Below, one piece after another: positions 8,301 to 13,221 of a stretch of 13,320 nt of DNA; positions within the stretch are counted from its first letter, which is position 1; each line of letters begins with the position of its first letter. The notes under the pieces are model-generated. The model was not told the origin of the DNA. It saw nothing but the letters and a program-made list of their open reading frames with translations, and searched no databases. Origin of the DNA: Lachnospiraceae bacterium. Its GTDB lineage: Bacteria; Bacillota_A; Clostridia; Lachnospirales; Lachnospiraceae. The position numbers were made by a program, and so were the translations under genes. The stretch is taken from the NCBI GenBank assembly GCA_017613055.1, contig JAGAES010000150.1, positions 1-13,320 on the forward strand, given 5' to 3'.

Positions 8301-8570
8301 GTGGCGCAGATTATCGCCGTAGCGGACACATTTGACGCAATGTATTCCGACCGTCCGTACCGGAAGCGCATGAACTTCGAGAAAGCGGTTTCCATTATCA
8401 AGGGAGCAGCCGGCACGCAGCTGACGGAAGACGTCGTGGAAGCATTCCTGAGGCTTGTCGATAAGGGTGAATTCCGTGCACCCGACGATATCGGCGGCGG
8501 CACGACCGAGGATATCGACAACATCCATAAGAAAGAAGCGGAAGCAGCAAAGGCGGCGGAAGCAAAATAA
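5397..8570 (+). CDS. Membrane sensor: beta-propeller repeats, Y_Y_Y domain and HD-GYP c-di-GMP phosphodiesterase domain
   Basis: The 1057-residue product has a basic N-region, a hydrophobic segment (about 32-48) acting as signal or anchor, then repeated two-component-regulator propeller blades to about residue 690. Examples are WIGSYSGLIRYDG, LWVGTNDGGVVVIENG and IYVGTTRGVAKID. A Y_Y_Y-type domain (about 715-782, YWLEGFD at its start) leads to a membrane helix (about 799-823) and a short linker. The cytoplasmic HD-GYP domain (about 840-1035) keeps its metal and catalytic residues: His863, His895-Asp896 in LLHDIGK, His924, His948-His949, DGKGYP at 953-958 and Asp977. HD-GYP domains hydrolyse cyclic di-GMP. 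The outer half is that of Bacteroidetes hybrid polysaccharide sensors, so it likely couples an outside ligand, perhaps a glycan, to c-di-GMP level. The final 28 residues are a low-complexity Glu/Lys/Ala tail. ATG 5397 is preferred over GTG 5388, with modest certainty. Confidence 0.88.
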   Translation: MKKQEITRRGGCISAARQSDKKQRHKTGPAKIMLCLCLCLVLFLGGFFQKGSAASYEEDSGAQLASLDPTRPGAGYSAVLYDNQSGLPTSEANAIVQTEEGFIWIGSYSGLIRYDGNTFERLDSTTGIASVVSLFVDSKNRLWVGTNDGGVVVIENGLTRTFRIEDGLKSLSVRSITEDKAGNIYVGTTRGVAKIDAAMKVQTIEKPQIKDSYIRKLVADESGYIYGITQEGALFTIEDGTLGKFIFLKEEGIPGIVSVNLDPYREGYVYLGSSSSDVYYVNIKATNREYEKINVAPLTRINEVINVEDTLWFCANNGIGLMAPGGKLSLLDTVPMNNSVDHMIADYQNNLWFTSSRQGVMKITQNRFADVFDWYGLDPMVVNSTCAYNDYILFGTDSGLTVVSEKEIIDTLKITEAKTFSGKKIPQTNLVDMLKGCRIRSVIRDSKNRIWFSTYSEDYGLVCYDDGRIVCYTEADGMPSSRMRSVTEFADGTIHVACTGGMAVINEQNGTIKTYDEEIGLSNTEILTIAEASNGECVIGTDGGGIYVIGNAVVRSIDTSSGLTSDVVMRIKSDPEREIFWIITSNSIAYMDKFYRVRTIRNFPYSNNFDMYENSKGEMWILSSNGVYVVDTEQLLQNEIIEPDFYNRENGLPCVATANSYSELTPEGDLYIAGSTGVAKVNIEEEFENVTDIKMAVPYVTADGEAVYPDANGVIRIKADVKKVVIQAHVFSYTLTNPQVTYWLEGFDHRKTTVSRTGFGPVTYTNLHGRSYVFHMEIQDASGQVKTYTIRIIKNKMFYEFWWFKVISVLILSLILFWIVVSAVRKKIQALVEKEQEQKTFINEMIEAFAKTIDMKDNYTNGHSFRVAKYTAMLAKELGYNDEDIEKYHNIALLHDIGKIGVEDKVLKKEGKLEDDEFMQIKSHAARGADVLKDISIMPELAIGAGAHHERPDGKGYPNGLTGEEIPRVAQIIAVADTFDAMYSDRPYRKRMNFEKAVSIIKGAAGTQLTEDVVEAFLRLVDKGEFRAPDDIGGGTTEDIDNIHKKEAEAAKAAEAK

Positions 8571-8601
8571 AAGAAATACATTGTACAAGGGGAGAAATGA
8601 C

Positions 8602-9459
8602 ATGAAGACCGGACTTGTGATGGAAGGCGGCGGTATGCGCGGCCTGTTTACGATGGGAATACTGGATGTATTTATGGAGCGCGGACTCCGCTTTGAAGGA
8701 GCCGTCGGGGTTTCGGCCGGAGCCGCGTTCGGATGCAACTATAAGTCAGGCCAGATCGGAAGAGGCATCCGCTATAATGTACGTTACGCAGGCGACTGGA
8801 GGTATAAAAGCTTCCGGTCGCTTTTCGTGACCGGAGACATCTTCGGCGCGGATTTCTGCTACCATACCCTGCCGGAAGAACTCGACCGGTTTGACGCGGA
8901 GGCATTTGCCGCTAACCCGATGGAATTCTACGCGGTTGCGACCGACGTGGAGAAGGGCATCCCGGTTTATAAGAACCTGATGAAAGGCGATGAGGCGGAC
9001 ATGCAGTTCATCCGCGCGTCGGCATCGCTTCCGCTCGTGTCGCGCGTCGTACCGTACGGCCGGAGAAAACTTCTCGACGGCGGTATTGCCGATTCGATTC
9101 CGTTAAAGTTCATGGAAGGAAGAGGGTATGAGCGGAACGTCGTCATATTGACGCAGCCCGAAAGTTATGTCAAAGAGCCGACGAACCTTCTGCCGCTTGC
9201 GAAAGTTAAGCTCCGCGAGTACCCGAAGATGATTCAATGCATGGCGGAACGGCATATCATGTACAATAAGCAGACCGCTTATGTGAAGGAGCGTGCGGAA
9301 GAGGGCGCTGTGTTTGCCATCTATCCGAAGGAAGCACTCGGCATCTCCAATATGGAGAAGTCGGGCGACGAGCTGATGCGCGTCTACTGCCTCGGGCGGG
9401 TGGCAGCAGAGGAAAAATGGGACGATTTGATGGCATTTCTCGGAAAAAATCGTGAATAA
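8602..9459 (+). CDS. Patatin-like phospholipase/acyl hydrolase (YjjU type)
   Basis: Patatin-like enzymes cleave acyl esters of phospholipids with a Ser-Asp dyad. The 285-residue product shows all parts: the oxyanion loop GGGMRG at residues 9-14, the nucleophile elbow GVSAG with Ser38, and the Asp of the DGG motif at Asp159. The C-terminal part (about 215-280, with YNKQTAYVKERAEEG and GISNMEK) resembles the extra domain of bacterial YjjU-type patatins (DUF6363-like, from memory). No signal peptide or membrane helix is seen, so it acts in the cytoplasm, possibly at the inner membrane face. ATG 8602 is fixed by AAGGGGAG (8587-8594), 7 bases ahead. It begins 31 bases after the sensor gene with no clear promoter between, so the two are probably co-transcribed; a functional link to c-di-GMP is unproven. 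Confidence 0.9.
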   Translation: MKTGLVMEGGGMRGLFTMGILDVFMERGLRFEGAVGVSAGAAFGCNYKSGQIGRGIRYNVRYAGDWRYKSFRSLFVTGDIFGADFCYHTLPEELDRFDAEAFAANPMEFYAVATDVEKGIPVYKNLMKGDEADMQFIRASASLPLVSRVVPYGRRKLLDGGIADSIPLKFMEGRGYERNVVILTQPESYVKEPTNLLPLAKVKLREYPKMIQCMAERHIMYNKQTAYVKERAEEGAVFAIYPKEALGISNMEKSGDELMRVYCLGRVAAEEKWDDLMAFLGKNRE

Positions 9460-9463
9460 AATG

Positions 9464-9482
9464 AAAAATGCTACCATTTTTG
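9464..9482 (+). terminator. Weak hairpin after the patatin gene
   Basis: AAAAATG (9464-9470) and CATTTTT (9475-9481) form a perfect 7-base stem around CTAC, with the T-run forming part of the right arm. The stem is almost all A/T, so it is a weak terminator. It overlaps the expected -35 region of the next promoter. Confidence 0.4.
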
Positions 9483-9489
9483 TTCAGAA

Positions 9490-9500
9490 TGTGATATAAT
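9490..9500 (+). promoter_or_regulatory. Extended -10 promoter for the hydrolase gene
   Basis: TGTGATATAAT combines a TRTGn extension with a perfect TATAAT (9495-9500). No good -35 box is present 16-18 bases upstream (CTACCA at 9471-9476 is the nearest), which extended -10 promoters can tolerate. Transcription should start near 9507. Confidence 0.65.
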
Positions 9501-9532
9501 CCATCTGATATCATAAAATGTGAACGGAATGA

Positions 9533-9551
9533 GCCGGTCGTACGGTCCGGC
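9533..9551 (+). promoter_or_regulatory. Leader stem-loop ahead of the hydrolase ribosome site
   Basis: GCCGG (9533-9537) and CCGGC (9547-9551) form a 5-base GC stem around a 9-base loop. The ribosome site GAAGGAGG (9561-9568) follows 9 bases later. It is one of five leader stems and the one with the longest loop. Confidence 0.4.
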
Positions 9552-9577
9552 ATCGGTTCCGAAGGAGGTATTGTTCT

Positions 9578-11176
9578 ATGGGAATTATGGAAAGACCTGC
9601 CGTTTCCGTGCTTGCGGACGGCGGAAAGTACTGGGAGCACACATATGAAAAGTTCTTCTTGAAAGTATACGTGCCGGCATCCGGCATTGACGGGGAAGCG
9701 CTCAATTATACGTTCCGCGCGCCGATGCTTTTGGTGTTTGAGGAGAACCGGGGAACGAAAGAGGAGGCAATCGCATTTGCCGGTAAGAGCGGACTTGCGG
9801 ATATCGCCGCGGCAGCCGACGGCAGCGTGATGTTCGTATATCCGACCTGTGAAGGCGGCTGGGCAGGCGCGGACGAGAGCCTGTATGCGGCGGTGATTGC
9901 GGAGACGAAGATGAACCCGTTTTATAAGGACGGCATCTGTGAGATTCAGAACTTCTTTACGAGGGAGTTTCAGGGATATTACGTGCGCGGCGCAATTTTC
10001 CGCGCGGATATCTACAGCTACGGCGCTTCGGCCGATTATGTCGCAAAGAACCTTTTGAAGACTTTGAACGGCGAATACCTGTGGGGACCGGGCGAGATCA
10101 CGCCTGCGATGTGTTCGATGGAACGTCTTTCGGTTGTTCCGGCGCCCGAACGCAAGGATATCGCAATCCTTTCGGTCGGAAACAGCGACGCGGTCAACGC
10201 GGGCTTTGCAGGCTGTGAAAACCTTTTGATTAAGGATACTGCGGACTACAAGGCCGATTTCAAGGCATTTGTACGGAAGTTCAAAATGTGGTGCGGCAAG
10301 ATTGAAATCGAACCCGATTTCGAAGCGCTTAACATGAACGAAGACCCGGGCATCGTGACGGTGAAGACGAGTCCGGACAATCGCGGTTTGTATAAGGGGA
10401 CGGAAGAGCACAAGGTCGGTTATTTTGCATATTATAACAAGGACCTTTTCGATAAGGGACCGGCGCCTCTGATGATCGGTTTCCACGGCGGCGGAGATTC
10501 TTCGATGTATCTGACCTTCGTTGCCGGCTGGTGGGAAGTATGCCATAAGTACGGTTTCCTGTTCGTTTCGATTGAGAACCATCAGAACGTGACGGCGACC
10601 GAAGTCGTTCAGGTTTATGAAGCGCTGAAGAAACGCTACAACATTGACGAGCATCGCGTATACGCAAGCGGCTTCTCGATGGGAAGCGGCAAGACGTGGG
10701 ATATGTTCCAGGAATATCCGCAGCTGTTCGCGGGACTTGCTCCGCACAGCGCGCTGTTCCCGGTAAGAAACAATCCGTTCGGCATGTCGATTGACGATCC
10801 GCGCATGAATAAGGACGTTGCGGTTCCGGTATTCTATTCGGGCGGCGAGAAGTCGCACCTTCCGGAGCTTCCGTTCCAGGCGGAGACCGGACTTGACCGG
10901 ATTCAGTATCTGGCCGGCGTCAATAAGCTTGTAAAGAAGTTCGACGTGGCATTTGCCGATAAGGACAAATGGGCCGACCCGGTATACGGCGAGGCAGCGG
11001 ACCGCGTCGAGAAGGTTCCGGACGAGTCGCGCGGAAGCATTCTGACGATCCGTTACTACAACAGCGAAGACGGCGTATGCCGCACGGCGCTTTCGAGTAT
11101 CGACAACCAGATCCACGAGTGCCGCCAGCACACCTGCGAGAACGCGTGGAAGTTCCTGTCGCAGTTTACAAGATAA
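9578..11176 (+). CDS. Predicted cytoplasmic alpha/beta-hydrolase esterase (PHB-depolymerase/feruloyl-esterase-like)
   Basis: The 532-residue product has a clear alpha/beta-hydrolase in its second half: an oxyanion-loop motif HGGGD at 303-307, the nucleophile elbow GFSMGSG with Ser367, and a C-terminal His candidate (His513 or His518) ahead of AWKFLSQF, as in polyhydroxybutyrate depolymerase and feruloyl esterase relatives. The first half (about 45-165) looks like a second, decayed hydrolase core: a strand APMLLVFEENRG, then IYSYGASADY with Ser151 at the elbow position but without the full GxSxG. No signal peptide is present, so it acts inside the cell on an ester substrate that cannot be named. 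ATG 9578 follows GAAGGAGG (9561-9568) at 9 bases. The gene has its own promoter and a strong terminator and is a single-gene unit. Confidence 0.8.
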   Translation: MGIMERPAVSVLADGGKYWEHTYEKFFLKVYVPASGIDGEALNYTFRAPMLLVFEENRGTKEEAIAFAGKSGLADIAAAADGSVMFVYPTCEGGWAGADESLYAAVIAETKMNPFYKDGICEIQNFFTREFQGYYVRGAIFRADIYSYGASADYVAKNLLKTLNGEYLWGPGEITPAMCSMERLSVVPAPERKDIAILSVGNSDAVNAGFAGCENLLIKDTADYKADFKAFVRKFKMWCGKIEIEPDFEALNMNEDPGIVTVKTSPDNRGLYKGTEEHKVGYFAYYNKDLFDKGPAPLMIGFHGGGDSSMYLTFVAGWWEVCHKYGFLFVSIENHQNVTATEVVQVYEALKKRYNIDEHRVYASGFSMGSGKTWDMFQEYPQLFAGLAPHSALFPVRNNPFGMSIDDPRMNKDVAVPVFYSGGEKSHLPELPFQAETGLDRIQYLAGVNKLVKKFDVAFADKDKWADPVYGEAADRVEKVPDESRGSILTIRYYNSEDGVCRTALSSIDNQIHECRQHTCENAWKFLSQFTR

Positions 11177-11209
11177 GTATTACCTGATTGCAATGGGGTT
11201 TATGGAGAG

Positions 11210-11240
11210 TCCCGGGGCGTTACCGTCCCGGGATTTCTGT
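11210..11240 (+). terminator. Strong intrinsic terminator after the hydrolase gene
   Basis: Bases 11210-11219 (TCCCGGGGCG) pair with 11224-11233 (CGTCCCGGGA) as a 10-base stem with one G-U pair around a TTAC loop. ATTTCTGT follows; the T-run is short but the stem is very strong. Confidence 0.8.
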
Positions 11241-11307
11241 CGGTTTTGCACGGTTTTCGGGTATTTTCCCGGTAGTTTCACCGGCTTCGTTGCATTTCCG
11301 AGGCCCC

Positions 11308-11348
11308 GATACCCACCTTGAAAGAAAAACTATCTTCAGGTGGGTATC
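11308..11348. repeat. Palindromic repeat unit 1 (ATACCCACCT / AGGTGGGTAT)
   Basis: GATACCCACCT (11308-11318) and AGGTGGGTATC (11338-11348) are perfect 11-base inverted arms around 19 bases. Pairing extends inward by GAA/TTC if one T bulges. It is the best-conserved of three units. It lies about 75 bases beyond the terminator, so it is not the hydrolase 3' end. Confidence 0.85.
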
Positions 11349-11392
11349 AGCGACATGAATTCTCACCTTATCAATCGCATTATGCAGATGAA

Positions 11393-11432
11393 ATACCCAC
11401 CTGGATTGAGTTTTGGTCTTTCGGTGGGTAGT
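11393..11432. repeat. Palindromic repeat unit 2
   Basis: ATACCCACCT (11393-11402) is identical to unit 1; the right arm GGTGGGTA (11423-11430) pairs over 8 bases. The A of the left arm and the GGTG of the right arm are 30 bases apart, as in unit 1, although the 20-base centre differs. Confidence 0.8.
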
Positions 11433-11465
11433 GAGATTGCATTTCGGCTCATTTCATCCGGAGAA

Positions 11466-11505
11466 ATACCCACCTAAACAGGATTATTGCTTTCCGGTGT
11501 GCATT
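11466..11505. repeat. Palindromic repeat unit 3, right arm decayed
   Basis: ATACCCACCT (11466-11475) is again identical; the right arm is reduced to GGTG (11496-11499), then TGCATTT. The 30-base arm-to-arm distance holds. The right arm seems fused to a copy of the TGCATTT segment seen elsewhere in the gap. Confidence 0.7.
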
Positions 11506-11650
11506 TTTCCTTTTCGGGCGGCTGGTTTCGTCACATTATTCGGGAAAACAATGATTTTTATCTCCGAGAGTTTATCCTTTGGCATTGCAAAGGCTTGAAA
11601 ACAAAGGGTTTCTTGTTTCTTAGGCACATTTCTTTTGTGCATTTTTCCTT
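11498..11650. repeat. 15-base direct repeat pair TGTGCATTTTTCCTT
   Basis: Identical 15-base copies lie at 11498-11512 and 11636-11650, bracketing 123 bases of AT-rich sequence between the palindromic units and the nuclease promoter. The first copy overlaps the decayed right arm of unit 3. The second copy is the right arm and T-run of a weak hairpin (GCACA 11624-11628 with TGTGC 11636-11640). Confidence 0.7.
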
Positions 11651-11686
11651 GTGAATATTGTTCAAAAGAGCTGCCCGGTTTTCTAC

Positions 11687-11716
11687 TTGCTTCTGTTTCG
11701 GTTACGCGTGTATATT
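11687..11716 (+). promoter_or_regulatory. Possible promoter for the nuclease gene
   Basis: TTGCTT (11687-11692), an 18-base spacer and TATATT (11711-11716) are a fair sigma-A match. The leader would be about 20 bases, with no stem-loop before AGGAGG. Confidence 0.42.
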
Positions 11717-11744
11717 CTTTATACATAAACTGCAGGAGGAAGCG

Positions 11745-12563
11745 ATGGATTATTATTGCCTTGAACAGAATCGCGAAGAACTGAGCCGGCTGATCAAAGA
11801 ACGAGAAGTGATATTGAAGGACCTGACACGGAAACTCGGAAAAGAACTTTCCAAGGCGCCGGAAGGACAGATTAAAGTTGCTAGGAAGAAGAACTCTTTT
11901 CAATACTATCGAAAGGAAAATGACAAAAGCAATTGGGAGTATATTCCGAAACAGCGGCACATCCTTGCGGAGCAGATCATTAACGCGGATTACCGCAGGA
12001 GACTTATAAAAGCAGCGGAAAAGGATTTGCTGGCAATTCGAAACTGGAAGCGGAATGAGATTCCTTTCCGAATTGCGGACATATATGATTGCCTTCCGGA
12101 AGGAAGAAAAGCAATGGTTGAAAATGTTATGACATCAGATGAGGAAGCAATTCGGGAATTTCTGAACGAAACGTTCGAGCCTTTGGAAACATATGCGGAG
12201 AATAAGGTTTTTGAAACATCAAACGGAGAATGCGTCCGTTCGAAGGCAGAGTGGATGATTGCGGAAAGACTGCTTCAAAACAGAATCCCGTATCAATATG
12301 AATATCCGGTTCAATTAAGAAATTTCGGAACGGCACGGCCTGACTTCCGTTGTTTAAATGTCCGAAAAAGGAAGATTATACTATGGGAGCATCAGGGGCG
12401 GATGGATGATTGTGATTATGCAGCTGCGGCGGTCCGAAAAGTCAACGCGTATGAGGAGAACGGATTCTTCGCAGGGGACAATCTGATACTGACTTCGGAA
12501 ACAGCAACGGACCCGCTGACTCCGCGAATGATTGAGAGATGGATTCGCAGGATGTTGCTTTAG
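11745..12563 (+). CDS. Uncharacterised protein with a C-terminal PD-(D/E)XK-like nuclease domain
   Basis: ATG 11745 follows AGGAGG (11734-11739) at 5 bases, giving 272 residues. The N-terminal third is charged and helical (about 5-38, likely coiled coil), with a KNSFQYYRKEND segment at 50-60. The C-terminal half fits a PD-(D/E)XK restriction-like nuclease: SKAEWMIAERLL (Glu169 or Glu174), then a Tyr-rich strand, ARPDFR with Asp200, and IILWEHQG with Glu215-His-Gln217, followed by a helix with DYAAAAVRKVNAYEENG. The usual Lys of E-x-K is Gln, which may change or weaken catalysis. From memory, similar WEH-x-G-x-MDD proteins of unknown role are common in Lachnospiraceae; this cannot be checked here. 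The gene is AT-richer than its neighbours (for example 24 of 60 bases are G or C at 12181-12240, against 35 of 60 at 10681-10740), which suggests transfer. Three palindromic units lie just upstream. Confidence 0.72.
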   Translation: MDYYCLEQNREELSRLIKEREVILKDLTRKLGKELSKAPEGQIKVARKKNSFQYYRKENDKSNWEYIPKQRHILAEQIINADYRRRLIKAAEKDLLAIRNWKRNEIPFRIADIYDCLPEGRKAMVENVMTSDEEAIREFLNETFEPLETYAENKVFETSNGECVRSKAEWMIAERLLQNRIPYQYEYPVQLRNFGTARPDFRCLNVRKRKIILWEHQGRMDDCDYAAAAVRKVNAYEENGFFAGDNLILTSETATDPLTPRMIERWIRRMLL

Positions 12564-12616
12564 AAGGACGGAAAATGTGATAAACTCATTTCACAAAAGA
12601 AAAATGTAAAATATAC

Positions 12617-12645
12617 TTGACAAAAAGAAATAAATGATATACAAT
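12617..12645 (+). promoter_or_regulatory. Sigma-A promoter for the membrane-protein/XRE unit
   Basis: A perfect TTGACA (12617-12622), a 17-base spacer and TACAAT (12640-12645). AAAAATG tracts just upstream could act as an UP element. Transcription should start near 12652. Confidence 0.88.
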
Positions 12646-12656
12646 CCGTTTCAGAA

Positions 12657-12674
12657 GGCGGCAATGAAGCCGCC
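12657..12674 (+). promoter_or_regulatory. Leader stem-loop ahead of the membrane-protein ribosome site
   Basis: GGCGGC (12657-12662) and GCCGCC (12669-12674) form a perfect 6-base GC stem around AATGAA, about 5 bases from the predicted transcription start. The ribosome site GGAAAGGGAG (12677-12686) follows within 3 bases. Confidence 0.55.
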
Positions 12675-12693
12675 GAGGAAAGGGAGAATGAAT

Positions 12694-13221
12694 ATGGATC
12701 TGTGGTTTTATGTTGTGATTGCTGCGGCGCTTGCTCTGATTGTGCTGATTATTCTTGCGGTGAAGTACACGAGCAACGGGAAGGGCTTCGACGAGATGCA
12801 GCTCATGAAACGCGCGGACGCTTACCGTGCAGGGTTCTTTACGCTTCTCGGATGTGTGGTCATGCTGATGATATTGGAAAGCTGGTCGCCGTGGACGAGA
12901 AATGTGACGGTCACATTTTCCTTCGTTTTAAGCATTATGGTTACGCTTTTGGTGTTCGGAATCCATTGCATCGTGCATGACGCATTCTTCCGGATGCAGG
13001 AGAGCAAGAAGCTTTACCTCGGTTTATGCTTCTGCGTGGTTTTCGTAAATGCCATGCAGGCGCTCGCCTATTACCGGGACAACAAAACGCTTCTTGAAAA
13101 GGAGAAAGTCAGTTTATCCCCATGCGGGAATATTCTGATCGGCGCCACGTTTCTGATTCTCGCGGTTTCAATCGTTATAAAGATGCTTACGGCGAAGGAG
13201 GACAGAGATGAAGAATCTTAA
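12694..13221 (+). CDS. Five-helix integral membrane protein, partner of an XRE regulator
   Basis: The product of 175 residues has five hydrophobic segments at about 3-22, 45-62, 72-94, 106-126 and 145-163, with a charged stretch GFDEMQLMKRADAYRAG between the first two and a charged C-terminal tail. Clostridia often carry such four- or five-helix proteins, with a DE-x-Q motif after the first helix, next to small helix-turn-helix regulators; their role is mostly unknown. No enzyme motif is visible. The start at 12694 is preferred: AGGGAG ends 7 bases before it, while an in-frame ATG at 12688 is too close to it and the one at 12634 lies inside the promoter. The regulator gene begins 14 bases before this gene's stop, so translation is probably coupled. 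Confidence 0.8.
   Translation: MDLWFYVVIAAALALIVLIILAVKYTSNGKGFDEMQLMKRADAYRAGFFTLLGCVVMLMILESWSPWTRNVTVTFSFVLSIMVTLLVFGIHCIVHDAFFRMQESKKLYLGLCFCVVFVNAMQALAYYRDNKTLLEKEKVSLSPCGNILIGATFLILAVSIVIKMLTAKEDRDEES

Larger units (their letters stand above)
11177..11744. other. 568-base gap between hydrolase and nuclease genes: terminator, palindromic repeats, AT-rich leader
   Basis: No open frame here has a ribosome site. The first part holds the hydrolase terminator; 11290-11505 holds three palindromic units and short TTGCATTTC repeats; 11480-11720 is T-rich and carries a 15-base direct repeat, a weak hairpin and a possible promoter for the nuclease gene. Confidence 0.7.

Noticed and set aside
8581..8588. 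TTGTACAA palindrome before the patatin gene as an operator
   Set aside because: Only eight bases, no promoter nearby, and it lies within a 31-base gap inside a probable operon.
9257..11131. Very long open frame on the - strand opposite the hydrolase and patatin genes
   Set aside because: It is antisense to two genes with clear motifs, has no ribosome site, reads as Arg/His/Val-rich without any recognisable domain, and is explained by the codon bias of the + strand genes.
11258..11271. CGGG-TATTTT-CCCG as a fourth palindromic unit
   Set aside because: Arms are only four bases and it lacks the ACCCACCT core and 30-base spacing of the other units.
11308..11505. Possible CRISPR array in the ATACCCACCT repeats
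   Set aside because: Units are 84 and 73 bases apart, each repeat is itself split by a variable centre, only three copies exist, and no cas gene is near.
12570..12596. CRP-like sites (TGTGA ... TCACA) before the membrane-protein gene and inside it
   Set aside because: Half-site spacing is 10 bases here and 3 bases at 12900-12918, not the 6 bases of CRP sites, and no CRP-type regulator is in view.
255..12606. AAAATG upstream of all five promoters as a shared regulatory motif
   Set aside because: The distance to the -35 box varies from near 0 to about 44 bases and the motif is short and A-rich, so it is likely just AT-rich upstream DNA.
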